This document shows positions 1 to 9,510 of a stretch of 64,000 bases of DNA, one piece after another. The stretch is from Candidatus Latescibacterota bacterium (lineage in GTDB: Bacteria > Krumholzibacteriota > Krumholzibacteriia > WVZY01). Made by a program: the position numbers and the translations under genes. How positions within the stretch are numbered: position 1 is the first letter of the stretch; the number at the start of each line of letters is the position of its first letter. The notes below the pieces were generated by a model. It made no database searches. It was not told the DNA's origin and was given only the letters and a program-made list of their open reading frames with translations. Where the stretch lies: NCBI GenBank assembly GCA_011772205.1, contig WVZY01000011.1, positions 1 through 64,000 of the forward strand, read 5' to 3'.

Positions 1-13
1 TCGTCTTTTGCTG

Positions 14-90
<77 letters not shown>

Positions 91-105
91 TCAATCCGAG
101 GGGTT

Positions 106-134
106 ATTATTCACTCGTGAGCGGCAAAAGTCAA
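106..134 (-). promoter_or_regulatory. Sigma-70 promoter of the initiator tRNA
   Basis: On the minus strand TTGACT and AATAAT are separated by exactly 17 bases, with the -10 ending about 16 bases before the mature tRNA 5' end. Spacing and position fit a housekeeping promoter. Confidence 0.6.
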
Positions 135-189
135 GAATAATCAAGGGATTTCCCCGCATTTTCCAATATATCCTAGCGTTCGGAGGATA

Positions 190-216
190 TTAACAAAAGA
201 GCGGCCATCTGGCCGC
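190..216 (-). terminator. Probable terminator of the eno-ftsB operon
   Basis: GCGGCC/GGCCGC form a 6-bp stem with a 4-base loop, followed on the minus strand by TCTTTTGTT. It lies 145 bases downstream of the ftsB stop. The stem is short, so this is a moderate call. The rest of 135-360 shows no gene. Confidence 0.5.
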
Positions 217-360
217 ATGACTAGCCGAGTATTCTACCTACTCCCTCTATATTATAGTAGATTTTCGAAACCCGCGTGCCTCCTTCCGAGAAGACCGTTC
301 CAGAGGCTCCGAATAGCAACACGGCAATAGCAACTCCGCCAATAAAAATCCGAGAATCCC

Positions 361-804
361 TCACTCCTCGAGCGCCCGGGCCTGCCGGTCTTTGGGGACA
401 ATCTTGTATACCTTGTCCCCGGGTTTCAGCAGCCCGTACCGCTCGCGGCCGATTTTTTCGAAATAGAAGGGGTTGTTTCGCATGCGCTCGATTTCTCTTT
501 CGAGAAACTCGAGGTCCTCTTGCAATCTCGTAATGTCATTCTCGAGTTCGGCCGTTTTGTTCCGCAGCACGAATATTTTGATCGCACCGCTGTCTCCGAG
601 AACGAAAACGTATATCAACGAAGCAATCACCAGCAGAAAAAAGAACTTCTGAATGCCATCGCTGATGACGGCCTGGTGCTGATAGAACTTTCTCAGGAAA
701 GGATAGTCTTTGAGGCTCCCGCCGGATGTGATGGAGCGCTTGCCCGATCGGCGGCGCTTGTCTTTCTGATGTTTTTGCGAGGGATCGGAACCCCAGTAGC
801 GCAT
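361..804 (-). CDS. ftsB: FtsB/DivIC-family septum formation initiator
   Basis: A 147-residue bitopic protein. It has a basic cytoplasmic N-terminus (about residues 1-50), one transmembrane segment (about 53-70, FFFLLVIASLIYVFVLG), then a heptad-rich periplasmic coiled coil (about 75-110) and the family's C-terminal NPFYFEKIGRERYGL-like motif. FtsB/DivIC links the early and late divisome with FtsL and FtsQ and activates septal wall synthesis. The ATG follows the eno stop directly (TAAATG), with GGAG inside the end of eno serving as ribosome site, so the two genes are translationally coupled. The eno-ftsB pairing is common in bacteria. The N-terminal tail is longer than in E. coli FtsB. Confidence 0.9.
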   Translation of the reverse strand: MRYWGSDPSQKHQKDKRRRSGKRSITSGGSLKDYPFLRKFYQHQAVISDGIQKFFFLLVIASLIYVFVLGDSGAIKIFVLRNKTAELENDITRLQEDLEFLEREIERMRNNPFYFEKIGRERYGLLKPGDKVYKIVPKDRQARALEE

Positions 805-2124
<1,320 letters not shown>

Positions 2125-2137
2125 TTAAGGCAAACAA

Positions 2138-2166
2138 ACTGTAGAAACGGGCGCCGGAATGTGTCA
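2138..2166 (-). promoter_or_regulatory. Sigma-70 promoter of eno
   Basis: On the minus strand TTGACA and TACAGT are separated by 17 bases, giving a leader of about 40 nt before the eno ATG. It is a near-consensus housekeeping promoter. Confidence 0.7.
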
Positions 2167-2232
2167 AGATAAAACAAGACAACAGGTCTTGGCGGAGGTC
2201 GCATCGTCCCGGCTGGAGAGGGAAGCACCTCG

Positions 2233-2907
2233 ATGCCTCGGCATTCGTCTCAGCAGCACCGGGATCGAGTGCGATCTGCTCTGTCGATTGATTCCGACGG
2301 CAGTGCAATCCCACCTGCCCAACTGAGAAAGATTCGGGTGAAGGAAGAGGATATTGAACTGATATCTCTTGCCAAGGCTGGGCAGGAAAAGGCTTTTCGC
2401 GCGCTCCTCGGTAAATACCAGGGGTCCGTTTACAGCATCTGCCTCCGAATGGTGCGTGACCGCGAGCAAGCAGCGGATCTCGCGCAGGACGTGTTTCTCA
2501 AAGTCTTCACCATGCTGGACCGGTACGATCCCTCCTATGCCTTCTCGAGCTGGCTCTTCAAGATCACGTCCAACCTCTGCATCGATCACCTTCGGAAACG
2601 CCGGGTGGAGACGTACCCGATGGAGGCGCCGCTCGAGGGCAATGACGGGGAATTCGCGCGCCAGTACGAGGCGCCGGACCCGACGCCGGAAACCCAGATG
2701 ATCCGGAAAGAGCAAATGGCCTCACTCGACAAAGCCGTTGATGCCCTCCCTCCCCACTACCGAATGATCATCCTGTTGAGGCACCAGGAGAATCTCTCCT
2801 ACGATGAGATCGCCGTCGCATTGAACATCCCCCTGGGCACGGTGAAGGCCCGGATCCACCGCGCCAGGGAGATGCTGAAGGAACGCCTGAAGAAAGAAGA
2901 TATATAG
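2233..2907 (+). CDS. ECF (group 4) RNA polymerase sigma factor
   Basis: A 224-residue RpoE-like factor. Region 2 lies around residues 40-110 (YSICLRMVRDREQAADLAQD, then FSSWLFKITSNLCIDHLRKRR). Region 4 lies around 165-222 (LPPHYRMIILLRHQENLSYDEIA with the LGTVKARIHRARE helix-turn-helix). No region 3 is present. An AGGGAAG ribosome site supports ATG 2233; a GTG at 2338 would remove the unconserved first 35 residues. Downstream come a DUF4097 protein and a zf-HC2 membrane protein, so this is likely the regulator of the envelope set that follows, with the zf-HC2 protein as its anti-sigma factor. That pairing is inferred from order and family. Confidence 0.92.
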   Translation: MPRHSSQQHRDRVRSALSIDSDGSAIPPAQLRKIRVKEEDIELISLAKAGQEKAFRALLGKYQGSVYSICLRMVRDREQAADLAQDVFLKVFTMLDRYDPSYAFSSWLFKITSNLCIDHLRKRRVETYPMEAPLEGNDGEFARQYEAPDPTPETQMIRKEQMASLDKAVDALPPHYRMIILLRHQENLSYDEIAVALNIPLGTVKARIHRAREMLKERLKKEDI

Positions 2908-3018
2908 TAGCAAATTAAATTATAATGAGTTATGTTTGGGGTTGCGGGCTCCGGTTCACTAGCACCGTGACGCCTGGCCCTGGAATCGCATCCCCTCCTG
3001 TAGCCCCGGATTTTTCGA

Positions 3019-3044
3019 GAACTTTCCGGTGTGGTTCTTCGTAG
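3019..3044 (+). promoter_or_regulatory. Possible ECF-type promoter before the DUF4097 gene
   Basis: GAACTT followed 14 bases later by TCGTAG resembles the GAACTT / TC-type pattern of RpoE-like factors. It lies about 50 bases upstream of the DUF4097 start, where an autoregulated promoter would be expected. The spacing is slightly short, so this is only suggestive. Confidence 0.3.
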
Positions 3045-3091
3045 TAGTGGACTGAGGGAGCCCTAGAATTTGAGGAATGAGGTCGGTCAAA

Positions 3092-4198
3092 ATGACGGTA
3101 GTAATGAGAATGCATAAGACCAAGATAGCTCTCCATCTGTCGTTTTTCGTTCTCACTCTTGCTGTGGCGGTCAATTCCCTCGCGGGGACGCTTCGCGAAG
3201 AGGTAAAGAAGACGTTCCCTCTAAGTGGTGAGACCCAGCTCCACATCAAGAATTCAAGAGGCAAGACGATCATTATTGGGAAAGAGGGCCTCAAACAGAT
3301 CTCCATCGAAGCCACCAAGATCGTCAAAACGAAGAGCGAAGAGGCAGCCGAGGAATTGATGAAGGCACTCACCTTCGAAGTCAAAAGTGAAGGGGATGTG
3401 GTTTGGATCATCACGCATCACCCCGATGAGCAGAAGGAAGAGAAGACTATCTGGTCCTTCTTCAAGGGCCTGAGACACCGCACAGCAGTTGACTTCATGG
3501 TCCAGGTGCCCCGCAGTTTCAGCGCCCAGGTGACGACGACGAGCGGTGATGTCGAGGTTGCCTCGATCGATGGTAACGCCAAGCTCGTCGGTACGAGTGG
3601 AGATGTTCGTATCGGAGAAATCGGCGGATCGGCCTATCTCGAGTTCACCAGCGGCGACGTCGAGATAAAAGAGGTCAAAGGCAAGGTGAAAGTCGCGCTT
3701 TCGAGCGGTTCGGCCTACGTGGATAAAGTCGGTAAAGACCTCCTGCTGGCGGCAACGAGCGGAAATGTGAAAGCCTTCAATATTGGCGGAAACGCTGACG
3801 TTCAGCTCGTCAGCGGGGATCTGATCATGAAGGGCTGCAAGGGGAGTCTCAAATCGGTGAGCGCCAGCGGCGACATGGTCATTAAGGATGTCGACGGCAG
3901 CATAGAGGTGAACTCTTCGAGCGGCGACATCGAGATATTCCTCATGCCGCTCGGCGAGAATAAATACAACCTGAACACCTGCAGTGGGGACGTGGACGTC
4001 ATTTATCGGCTCGGAAGAAACCTTGGATTCCTGCTCGACGTAAATACGATGAGCGGCTCGATCGAAGGCGATATGGATATCAAACTGGAGAAAGTGTCCC
4101 GCCGACATTTGAAAGGCATTGTCGGAAACGGGAAGGCAACCATTGTCATCGCAACGGCAAGCGGTGATGTATCGATTTACAAGGGCAACGGAGATTGA
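3092..4198 (+). CDS. Secreted DUF4097-type repeat protein
   Basis: About 368 residues. A signal peptide (HLSFFVLTLAVAVNSLAG) is followed by a long array of short beta repeats, each built round SGD(V/I) or SG(N/S), recurring about every 20 residues from roughly residue 150 to the end (TSGDVEVAS, TSGDVRIGE, TSGDVEIKE, SSGDIEIFL, CSGDVDVIY, ASGDVSIYK). DUF4097 proteins fold as right-handed beta-helices and are often encoded beside ECF sigma/anti-sigma genes; their biochemical role is not settled. ATG 3092 has GAGGT nine bases upstream and is preferred to ATG 3077, whose nearest purine tract is too close. The stop is 17 bases before the anti-sigma-like start, so they share an operon. Confidence 0.85.
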   Translation: MTVVMRMHKTKIALHLSFFVLTLAVAVNSLAGTLREEVKKTFPLSGETQLHIKNSRGKTIIIGKEGLKQISIEATKIVKTKSEEAAEELMKALTFEVKSEGDVVWIITHHPDEQKEEKTIWSFFKGLRHRTAVDFMVQVPRSFSAQVTTTSGDVEVASIDGNAKLVGTSGDVRIGEIGGSAYLEFTSGDVEIKEVKGKVKVALSSGSAYVDKVGKDLLLAATSGNVKAFNIGGNADVQLVSGDLIMKGCKGSLKSVSASGDMVIKDVDGSIEVNSSSGDIEIFLMPLGENKYNLNTCSGDVDVIYRLGRNLGFLLDVNTMSGSIEGDMDIKLEKVSRRHLKGIVGNGKATIVIATASGDVSIYKGNGD

Positions 4199-4215
4199 GC
4201 CCAGGAGTAAAACCG

Positions 4216-4863
4216 GTGAACTGCAGCAGTGCATCGAGACTCATTCAGGATTATGTGGATGGACGGCTTTTCGGCCTCGAGCGCAAAGCGTTCGAGGAGC
4301 ATCTATCCGCTTGCCCTGCCTGCTCGAAGGAACTCGAAGCGCACAAGGCCCTCTTCGCGCTTCTCGATCGGCTGGAACCTGACGCACCGCCCGTCTGGTT
4401 CGAGGAAACCATCGTGCGGCAGTTGAAGCTCGAGGGCGCCATATTCGAGCCGAAGGTTCCGCTCCCGAGAAGGATCGCCGCCGCTTACGGCCGGATGCCG
4501 GGAGTCGCGAAGTATCCGCTCGCCACGCTGGTCTCCGCACTGCTGATTTACATTCCGATCCACTTCATGCTCTCGTTTGCGAAGGGATTCGCGGGCAAGG
4601 TAGCCGTATTCGGGTCGGAAAGTCTCGTTGCCGTCGATCGGACGCTCGAGGGGATCAGCGTGCTTTCCCGCTTTTTCGATATCATCGCGAAAGATATCAG
4701 GGCGGTCAAAACGATATTCGGAGCCTTTTTCTCCTTGATTTCTTCGGCTGGCGGAGGCATTGTTCTGCCGATTCTGGGAGTAATTGCTCTATTGACATTA
4801 TTACTGATCCGGCACCTCAGAACCCCACAGAGAAGGAGCCAAAATGCGTCGACTAAATATTAG
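4216..4863 (+). CDS. zf-HC2 membrane protein, probable anti-sigma factor
   Basis: The start is GTG 4216, placed eight bases after AGGAG; a TTG at 4195 has no ribosome site. The protein has about 215 residues. Residues 1-40 hold the zinc-binding anti-sigma domain, with an early Cys and then HLSACPAC (H-x3-C-x2-C). A linker with LPRR leads to a transmembrane segment near residue 105 (LATLVSALLIYIPIHFML) and a second at the C-terminus (VLPILGVIALLTLLLI). ZAS-type proteins hold their ECF sigma factor at the membrane until a signal releases it. The partner is presumably the ECF factor at 2233. The last 20 bases overlap the next gene. Confidence 0.8.
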   Translation: MNCSSASRLIQDYVDGRLFGLERKAFEEHLSACPACSKELEAHKALFALLDRLEPDAPPVWFEETIVRQLKLEGAIFEPKVPLPRRIAAAYGRMPGVAKYPLATLVSALLIYIPIHFMLSFAKGFAGKVAVFGSESLVAVDRTLEGISVLSRFFDIIAKDIRAVKTIFGAFFSLISSAGGGIVLPILGVIALLTLLLIRHLRTPQRRSQNASTKY

Positions 4864-5968
4864 CGGCGTCGGCCTTGCACGCGGCGTTTCTTTTCTCATT
4901 ATAGTGGCAGCAATCACATCCGCCAGCATAACGGAGGTGTCAGGACAAGCGGGCACCGCGGACACCGCGCGCGTCGAAGAGACAGTCAAAGATGAGGAAG
5001 GCAAACAGGTACGCATCCGGATCGATGAAGAAGGGATCAGCATCGAGGGCGGCGATGTAGAGATAGAAGAACCCGAGGATGTCAGAGCGTACCGCAAAAA
5101 AGGCACGGACATCGTCAAATTCGGCGAAGATGTTTATGTTGCCCGGGATGAAATGATCCGAGGCGACCTCGTCGTATTCGGAGGCGACGTGACGGTGGAA
5201 GGAATTGTTGGGGGAAACGTGGTCGTTATCGGCGGGGATATCGAAGTCGGATCCGAAGCTGAAATCAAAGGCGACGCCGTCGTCCTTGGCGGCAATTTGG
5301 AAGAAGAAGTCGGAGCGGTGATTCATGGTGAGCGGGTGATGTTCAAAGGCTTCTTCCCATTCAAGCACGTCACTTTCTTTCCCACATTTCATTCAAAGGT
5401 TTTTCCATTCGTTTTCTTTCCAGTGAAATTCGTACTCAGCCTGATTCTTTCGTTCCTCATCATCCTCTTCATCAGAGAGCGGATATTGAGAAGCGAGCGC
5501 CACCTGACCACCGGCGTATTCAAGAGCTTTGGTATAGGATTCCTCATTATATTCGTTGGCGGCATTACGCTGTTGATTCTCTCGATTCTTCTCTGCATCA
5601 CCATCATTGGGATCCCGCTTGCCTTCATTCTCGTAGTGAGCAGCATCGGTATTCTGCTATTTGCCTGGACGATTGCGGCCTACGCACTCGGTGAGGCGGT
5701 AAGGAAAAAGCTCCAGGTTCAATCGACCAACGCCTTTTTGATCGTATTCATCGGGACCACTGTGTTGTTCCTGCCCGGTTTCATTGGATACGGCTTGTCT
5801 GTGGCCCCTCTATTCAGTCCGCTGGGTGCATTTTTCAAACTGATTGGATTTCTCATCACGACGTTCGCCGAGCTCGCCGGCCTAGGGGCGCTCTTCCTCA
5901 GCCGGTTCGGAGGGAGAGAGCTGGTAGCGCCCGCTCCTGTCCCGGCTCCTGCCCCGGAAACGCCCTGA
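4844..5968 (+). CDS. Bactofilin-like repeat protein with C-terminal membrane domain
   Basis: A 374-residue protein; AAGGAG five bases before ATG fixes the start. It begins with a signal or anchor segment. An acidic region follows, then a short beta-helical stretch (about residues 100-165) with RGDLVVFGGDVTVEG, GGNVVVIGGDIEVG and KGDAVVLGGNLEEE. This is the GD-x-V-hydrophobic-GG pattern of polymer-forming (bactofilin-like) domains. The C-terminal half has four to five hydrophobic helices (VKFVLSLILSFLIILFI; SIGILLFAWTIAAYAL and others) and ends in a Pro/Ala tail. The last membrane protein of the probable ECF operon, it could scaffold or sense the envelope; no function is assigned. Confidence 0.75.
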   Translation: MRRLNISGVGLARGVSFLIIVAAITSASITEVSGQAGTADTARVEETVKDEEGKQVRIRIDEEGISIEGGDVEIEEPEDVRAYRKKGTDIVKFGEDVYVARDEMIRGDLVVFGGDVTVEGIVGGNVVVIGGDIEVGSEAEIKGDAVVLGGNLEEEVGAVIHGERVMFKGFFPFKHVTFFPTFHSKVFPFVFFPVKFVLSLILSFLIILFIRERILRSERHLTTGVFKSFGIGFLIIFVGGITLLILSILLCITIIGIPLAFILVVSSIGILLFAWTIAAYALGEAVRKKLQVQSTNAFLIVFIGTTVLFLPGFIGYGLSVAPLFSPLGAFFKLIGFLITTFAELAGLGALFLSRFGGRELVAPAPVPAPAPETP

Positions 5969-6031
5969 TAATCGGCTTGCATCACGGAGTTTGTCCTTTT
6001 CACAGTGCGGCCCAATAGTTAATGTTTCAGC

Positions 6032-7354
6032 ATGGACAAGCTGACACGCGCGGCCGCTTTGTGCCTTTTCTTCTCTGTCATACTTCAGTTGATCGCACCG
6101 CCTACTGCTGCTCCGGCGACGGTGGAGAACGGTCCCATGGATTGGGCGTATGGATGGGTGGTGGATTCAATCACTGTTTCCGGAAACGAAAAGACCAAAC
6201 CGTTCGTCATCCTGAGGGAAATGGAGATGCGCGTTGGAGATGTGCTGAACAAAGGAGTTTTGGAAAGGGACAAACGCTATCTAGCGGATTTGAGCATCTT
6301 TGCGAATATTGAGATCAACGCCGACTCCATAGGCTTCGGCAGATGTGCCTTGAGGATCCAGGTGATCGAGCGATCGGAATTTTTTCTGAAGACACTCGCA
6401 CCGACGATCAATTACGACTTCGACAAGGATGGCTTCGAGTATGGTGTCAAATGGGAGGATAAGAACTTCAGGGGTAGAAACGAGCAGCTGGGTCTCTCGT
6501 ATGAAAGAGACGCTTCTGATAACGATCATGTATCGTTCGACTGGAATGCTCCTTGGGTGGGCTGGCGCCATATCGGTTTGGGATTCGGATTCTCGTATTT
6601 CCACCGAGCGGACGTCCCCCGCTCGCTGGCAATCGTGGAGCGGTCGGGGTGGCGGGCATCGGCGGCATTCCCAATAACGGCGAGCCGGATATCTCTTGCT
6701 CAAGTCATCGGAAGGCTGGCCATGGATCAGGTGCGCACGGGGAAAGAGGATGGGAACGGTGAAAATCAGGTGTTCGTCTCTCCGCAGATCGGGCTGAGGC
6801 TGGACAGCCGCGACAGCCCATTGCGCCCGCGGCACGGGCGGTACTTTTTTGCGTCCATTCTCGTAAGCCGGTCGGTAACCGGGAGAGAACAGTTCTTCTA
6901 CCAGCTCTTCAATGACATCCGCTTGTTTGCACCCCTTACTGAAAAGGCGGTCCTGGCGGTTCAGTCGAATTTATTTCATCAATTCGATGAGTTCCCTGGA
7001 TATTTCGACGTCGGGCTGGGTGGCGCCGGGACGGTTCGGGGCTATGCGGACGGGAAGTTCATTGGATCCCACAGATGGTACCAATCGGTGGAGTGGAGGT
7101 ACACCGTTCTACCGAGGAAGGTGTTTCGCTTGCCTATCCTGGGCCATGTGGATGTTGTGTTGAATATCGTGCTGTTTATCGACGGCGGCATCGTCTGGGA
7201 TCGCAGGGAAGAGTTTCAGCTCGAGAGGTTCCACGGTGGGACAGGGTTCGGAGTGCGGCTTTATTCCCCGTATCAGGATGTGATTCGTTTCGATTTTGGC
7301 TTCAATGAACGGGGAGATGTCTTCCCGTATCTCAACACGGGTATTCGATTTTAA
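6032..7354 (+). CDS. Single-POTRA Omp85-family outer-membrane protein
   Basis: A 440-residue protein. After a signal peptide there is one POTRA domain (about residues 42-113; it opens VVDSITVSGNEKTKPFVI and includes LREMEMRVGDVLN and a LADLSIFANIEI-like strand). A surface-antigen barrel follows, with many alternating amphipathic strands, the GTVRGY equivalent of the Omp85 VRGF/Y motif, and a terminal Phe (GIRF). BamA has five POTRAs and TamA three, so this is a short Omp85/TamA-like protein, possibly for protein or lipid insertion. It follows the bactofilin-like gene by 63 bases in the same direction and probably belongs to the same envelope set. Confidence 0.85.
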   Translation: MDKLTRAAALCLFFSVILQLIAPPTAAPATVENGPMDWAYGWVVDSITVSGNEKTKPFVILREMEMRVGDVLNKGVLERDKRYLADLSIFANIEINADSIGFGRCALRIQVIERSEFFLKTLAPTINYDFDKDGFEYGVKWEDKNFRGRNEQLGLSYERDASDNDHVSFDWNAPWVGWRHIGLGFGFSYFHRADVPRSLAIVERSGWRASAAFPITASRISLAQVIGRLAMDQVRTGKEDGNGENQVFVSPQIGLRLDSRDSPLRPRHGRYFFASILVSRSVTGREQFFYQLFNDIRLFAPLTEKAVLAVQSNLFHQFDEFPGYFDVGLGGAGTVRGYADGKFIGSHRWYQSVEWRYTVLPRKVFRLPILGHVDVVLNIVLFIDGGIVWDRREEFQLERFHGGTGFGVRLYSPYQDVIRFDFGFNERGDVFPYLNTGIRF

Positions 7355-7503
7355 TCCCTTCGTTCCGTAAGGCTCCGCAGGGATTCCTCACTACACGCCC
7401 GCTTCGCTCGGCTATCCGCCTTCGGCGGAGGATCCTCGCTCGCTCCGCGTAATGGTTCGTCACCCCCAGGGAGCCTTCCGCAACAAGGATCCCCCGATAA
7501 AAA

Positions 7504-7534
7504 GCGAGTCCCGGAACAACGTTCCAGGACTCGC
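7504..7534 (-). terminator. Terminator of the citrate synthase gene
   Basis: GCGAGTCC-x-GGAAC pairs with GTTCC-x-GGACTCGC round a 3-base loop, with one mismatch. On the minus strand TTTTTA follows directly. It sits 30 bases after the gltA stop. The rest of 7355-7503 holds only a small CCGCC/GGCGG hairpin near 7425-7440. Confidence 0.88.
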
Positions 7535-7564
7535 CTCTCGTTCGTCAATTCTAAGCAGGTCTTT

Positions 7565-8836
7565 CTAAGAGCCCATCTGCTTCGCCACCCAATCCGTGCC
7601 TACGGACTTCGGACGTGTGATCGCCGTGCCCAGCGCACGATTGATGACGAGCTGAGACGTCATGCCCATCGCCCTCGATACGGAGAAAAGCACGGTGTAG
7701 TAGGGAAACTCCCTCAGGCCGAAGTGGTAGAGGATCGAGCCGGAGCCTGCGTCCACGTTCGGCCACGGATTCGCTGCCTTACCGTGTTTCTTCAGCACCT
7801 CGGGGACGATCCTGTAGACCTTGCTTACCGTTTGGTAAACATTATCATCCGCGCAGTACTTCTCGCCGAATCCGATGAATGCGACGAACCGCGGATCGGG
7901 GCAGCGGAGAACGGCATGGCCGTAGCCCGGAATTACCTGGCCGCTGTTCAGTGTATCCCAAGCGTACTGCTCGAGCTGCTCGTCCGTGGGGACGCCGTCG
8001 AATTTGTCGATAACACTGAGGATCCACCCCAGGCACTCTTGATTCGCCAGTCCGTGAAGCGGTCCTGCCAGCCCGTTGAGACCTGCGGATACAGAATAGA
8101 ATGGGTCGGAAAGCGCCGAGCCCACGGTGTGGCATGAAAACGCAGAAACGTTTCCGCCTTCGTGATCACTGTGGAGCACGAGATAGAGACGCATTGCTTT
8201 GTAAAAATCTTCGTCGTCGTTGCCCAGCATGTGCGCATAGTTCGCGCCCCAATCGAGGTTGGGATCTCGCGGGATCCTTGGACCTTTGTCGTAACGCATG
8301 CGGTAAATTCCTGCTGCAATCTCGGGCAGCACTGCAAGCAGGTTCAGCGAATCTTCGAGGGCCGGCTCCCAGTAGTCGGTTTTCTTCATGCCCTCGGTGT
8401 AGCGCTTGCGGAATTCCGACTCGTTTTCCATTACGAGGATCGCCGTATCGAGCATCGCCATCGGATGGGACTCTTTCGGCATTGCCTCGAGAACTTTCCA
8501 AACGTAATCAGGCGTTTTTCCACGCTTGCTGTATTCCTTCTGCAGGTCTTTGAGTTCCGCCTCATTAGGAAGCTCTCCGGTAATGAGTAGGAAAAAGATC
8601 TCTTCGGGCAGCTTCTCGGTAAGCTCCAGAATCGGTATGCCGCGAATGATCAGGCCCTTGTCAGGCTCAACGAGGGAGGTGTCACAGATCAAACCCTTCA
8701 CTCCACGCATGCCACCGAACGCCTGCGCAACGGTGACTTCCGAAATCTGCTTGTCGCCATGCCCTTTTAGCAAGGTTTGACGTTCCTCGCGGAGTTTCGG
8801 GATCTGCGAGGCAAACTTTTCGTGCAATGCGGACAT
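7565..8836 (-). CDS. gltA: Citrate synthase, eukaryote-like (type I)
   Basis: Catalyses oxaloacetate + acetyl-CoA to citrate, the entry step of the TCA cycle. The 423-residue chain carries the active-site blocks HSDHEGGNVSAF, GPLHGLANQE and PGYGHAVLR (catalytic His) and NVDAGSG (catalytic Asp). These, and the C-terminal YYTVLFSVSRAMG and RALG..ITRPKS segments, follow the mitochondrial enzyme far more closely than the hexameric GltA of enterobacteria. Such enzymes are known in some bacteria, for example Geobacter. GGAGG seven bases upstream selects ATG 8836 over the adjacent GTG at 8839. It stands alone between a terminator and its own promoter. Confidence 0.95.
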   Translation of the reverse strand: MSALHEKFASQIPKLREERQTLLKGHGDKQISEVTVAQAFGGMRGVKGLICDTSLVEPDKGLIIRGIPILELTEKLPEEIFFLLITGELPNEAELKDLQKEYSKRGKTPDYVWKVLEAMPKESHPMAMLDTAILVMENESEFRKRYTEGMKKTDYWEPALEDSLNLLAVLPEIAAGIYRMRYDKGPRIPRDPNLDWGANYAHMLGNDDEDFYKAMRLYLVLHSDHEGGNVSAFSCHTVGSALSDPFYSVSAGLNGLAGPLHGLANQECLGWILSVIDKFDGVPTDEQLEQYAWDTLNSGQVIPGYGHAVLRCPDPRFVAFIGFGEKYCADDNVYQTVSKVYRIVPEVLKKHGKAANPWPNVDAGSGSILYHFGLREFPYYTVLFSVSRAMGMTSQLVINRALGTAITRPKSVGTDWVAKQMGS

Positions 8837-8977
8837 CACCGCACCTCCTATTGAATGGGATAAATGTATGAGAATAACAATGGAAGCGCATAGCTCCCAT
8901 TCTAACGGTACTTGATTGGAACCCGAATTAGGTTACAGCCGACCCGTTAGCGAGGTATGTGAATTATTTCGCATACA

Positions 8978-9006
8978 TTTTTACCCGGAATCCGCCCAAA
9001 TGTCAA
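8978..9006 (-). promoter_or_regulatory. Candidate sigma-70 promoter of gltA
   Basis: TTGACA and TAAAAA are 17 bases apart on the minus strand, leaving a leader of about 135 nt before the gltA ATG. The -35 is perfect, the -10 weak. Nothing recognisable as a riboswitch was seen in the leader. Confidence 0.5.
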
Positions 9007-9166
9007 CAGATTTCGAGGCGCTTGCGTTCAAGGTTCAGAAGATTCCCATCTTTCTTATCGTTCCTCATCGGTCCCTGTTGTTACTCGAAACAGTCGCGAA
9101 ATTGGGGAAATCTCCTCAAATCCCTTGATCGTGAAACCGGTTATAGTTCAGCGGCTTGCCGAGAAA

Positions 9167-9425
9167 TTAGCTCCGGAGGCGCCTGAAATGGGTGAATTCA
9201 CGCGATACCGAGCCGGCGCCGTCGGTGGAGAAGGGCGCATCAAGATAGACTCGTCTATTGAGAGCGTTGCCTGGTGCCCGGCGTCACTCCTCTAAGTGTG
9301 ATTTATACAGCGGATTATGAATGAGGCGTGGACGTTCCCGCCCCACAGCCGCTGCGGAAGCCGATCGATGCTCGTAAAGGCAAGAGTCGGAACGACCATT
9401 GCAGTTCTTAAGGAGTGCTAGCTAA
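9167..9425 (+). other. Non-coding stretch with nested complementarity
   Basis: No convincing gene lies in 9007-9510. This part can fold. TTAGCT (9167) could close on AGCTAA (9420). Inside, GGAG (9227) pairs with CTCC (9287), GGGCGC (9233) with GTGCCC (9274), and ATAGA-CTCG-TCTAT (9245-9258) makes a hairpin. I could not match it to any riboswitch or RNA family consensus I know (cobalamin, lysine, TPP, FMN, c-di-GMP, tmRNA and RNase P considered). It may be a structured leader of the peptidase gene at 9511, or chance pairing. Confidence 0.3.
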
Positions 9426-9510
9426 ATGCAACTTAAAAGATTTATATCTCCATATCTCAATCAGCTCGCTTAGCTCGTTTCTTCGCTCTTAGGAAATTTC
9501 CATCGACATC

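Noticed and set aside
9167-9300. Lysine, cobalamin or c-di-GMP riboswitch
   Set aside because: Short similarities such as GAGGCGC occur, but the conserved elements are absent or in the wrong order, and the downstream gene is unrelated.
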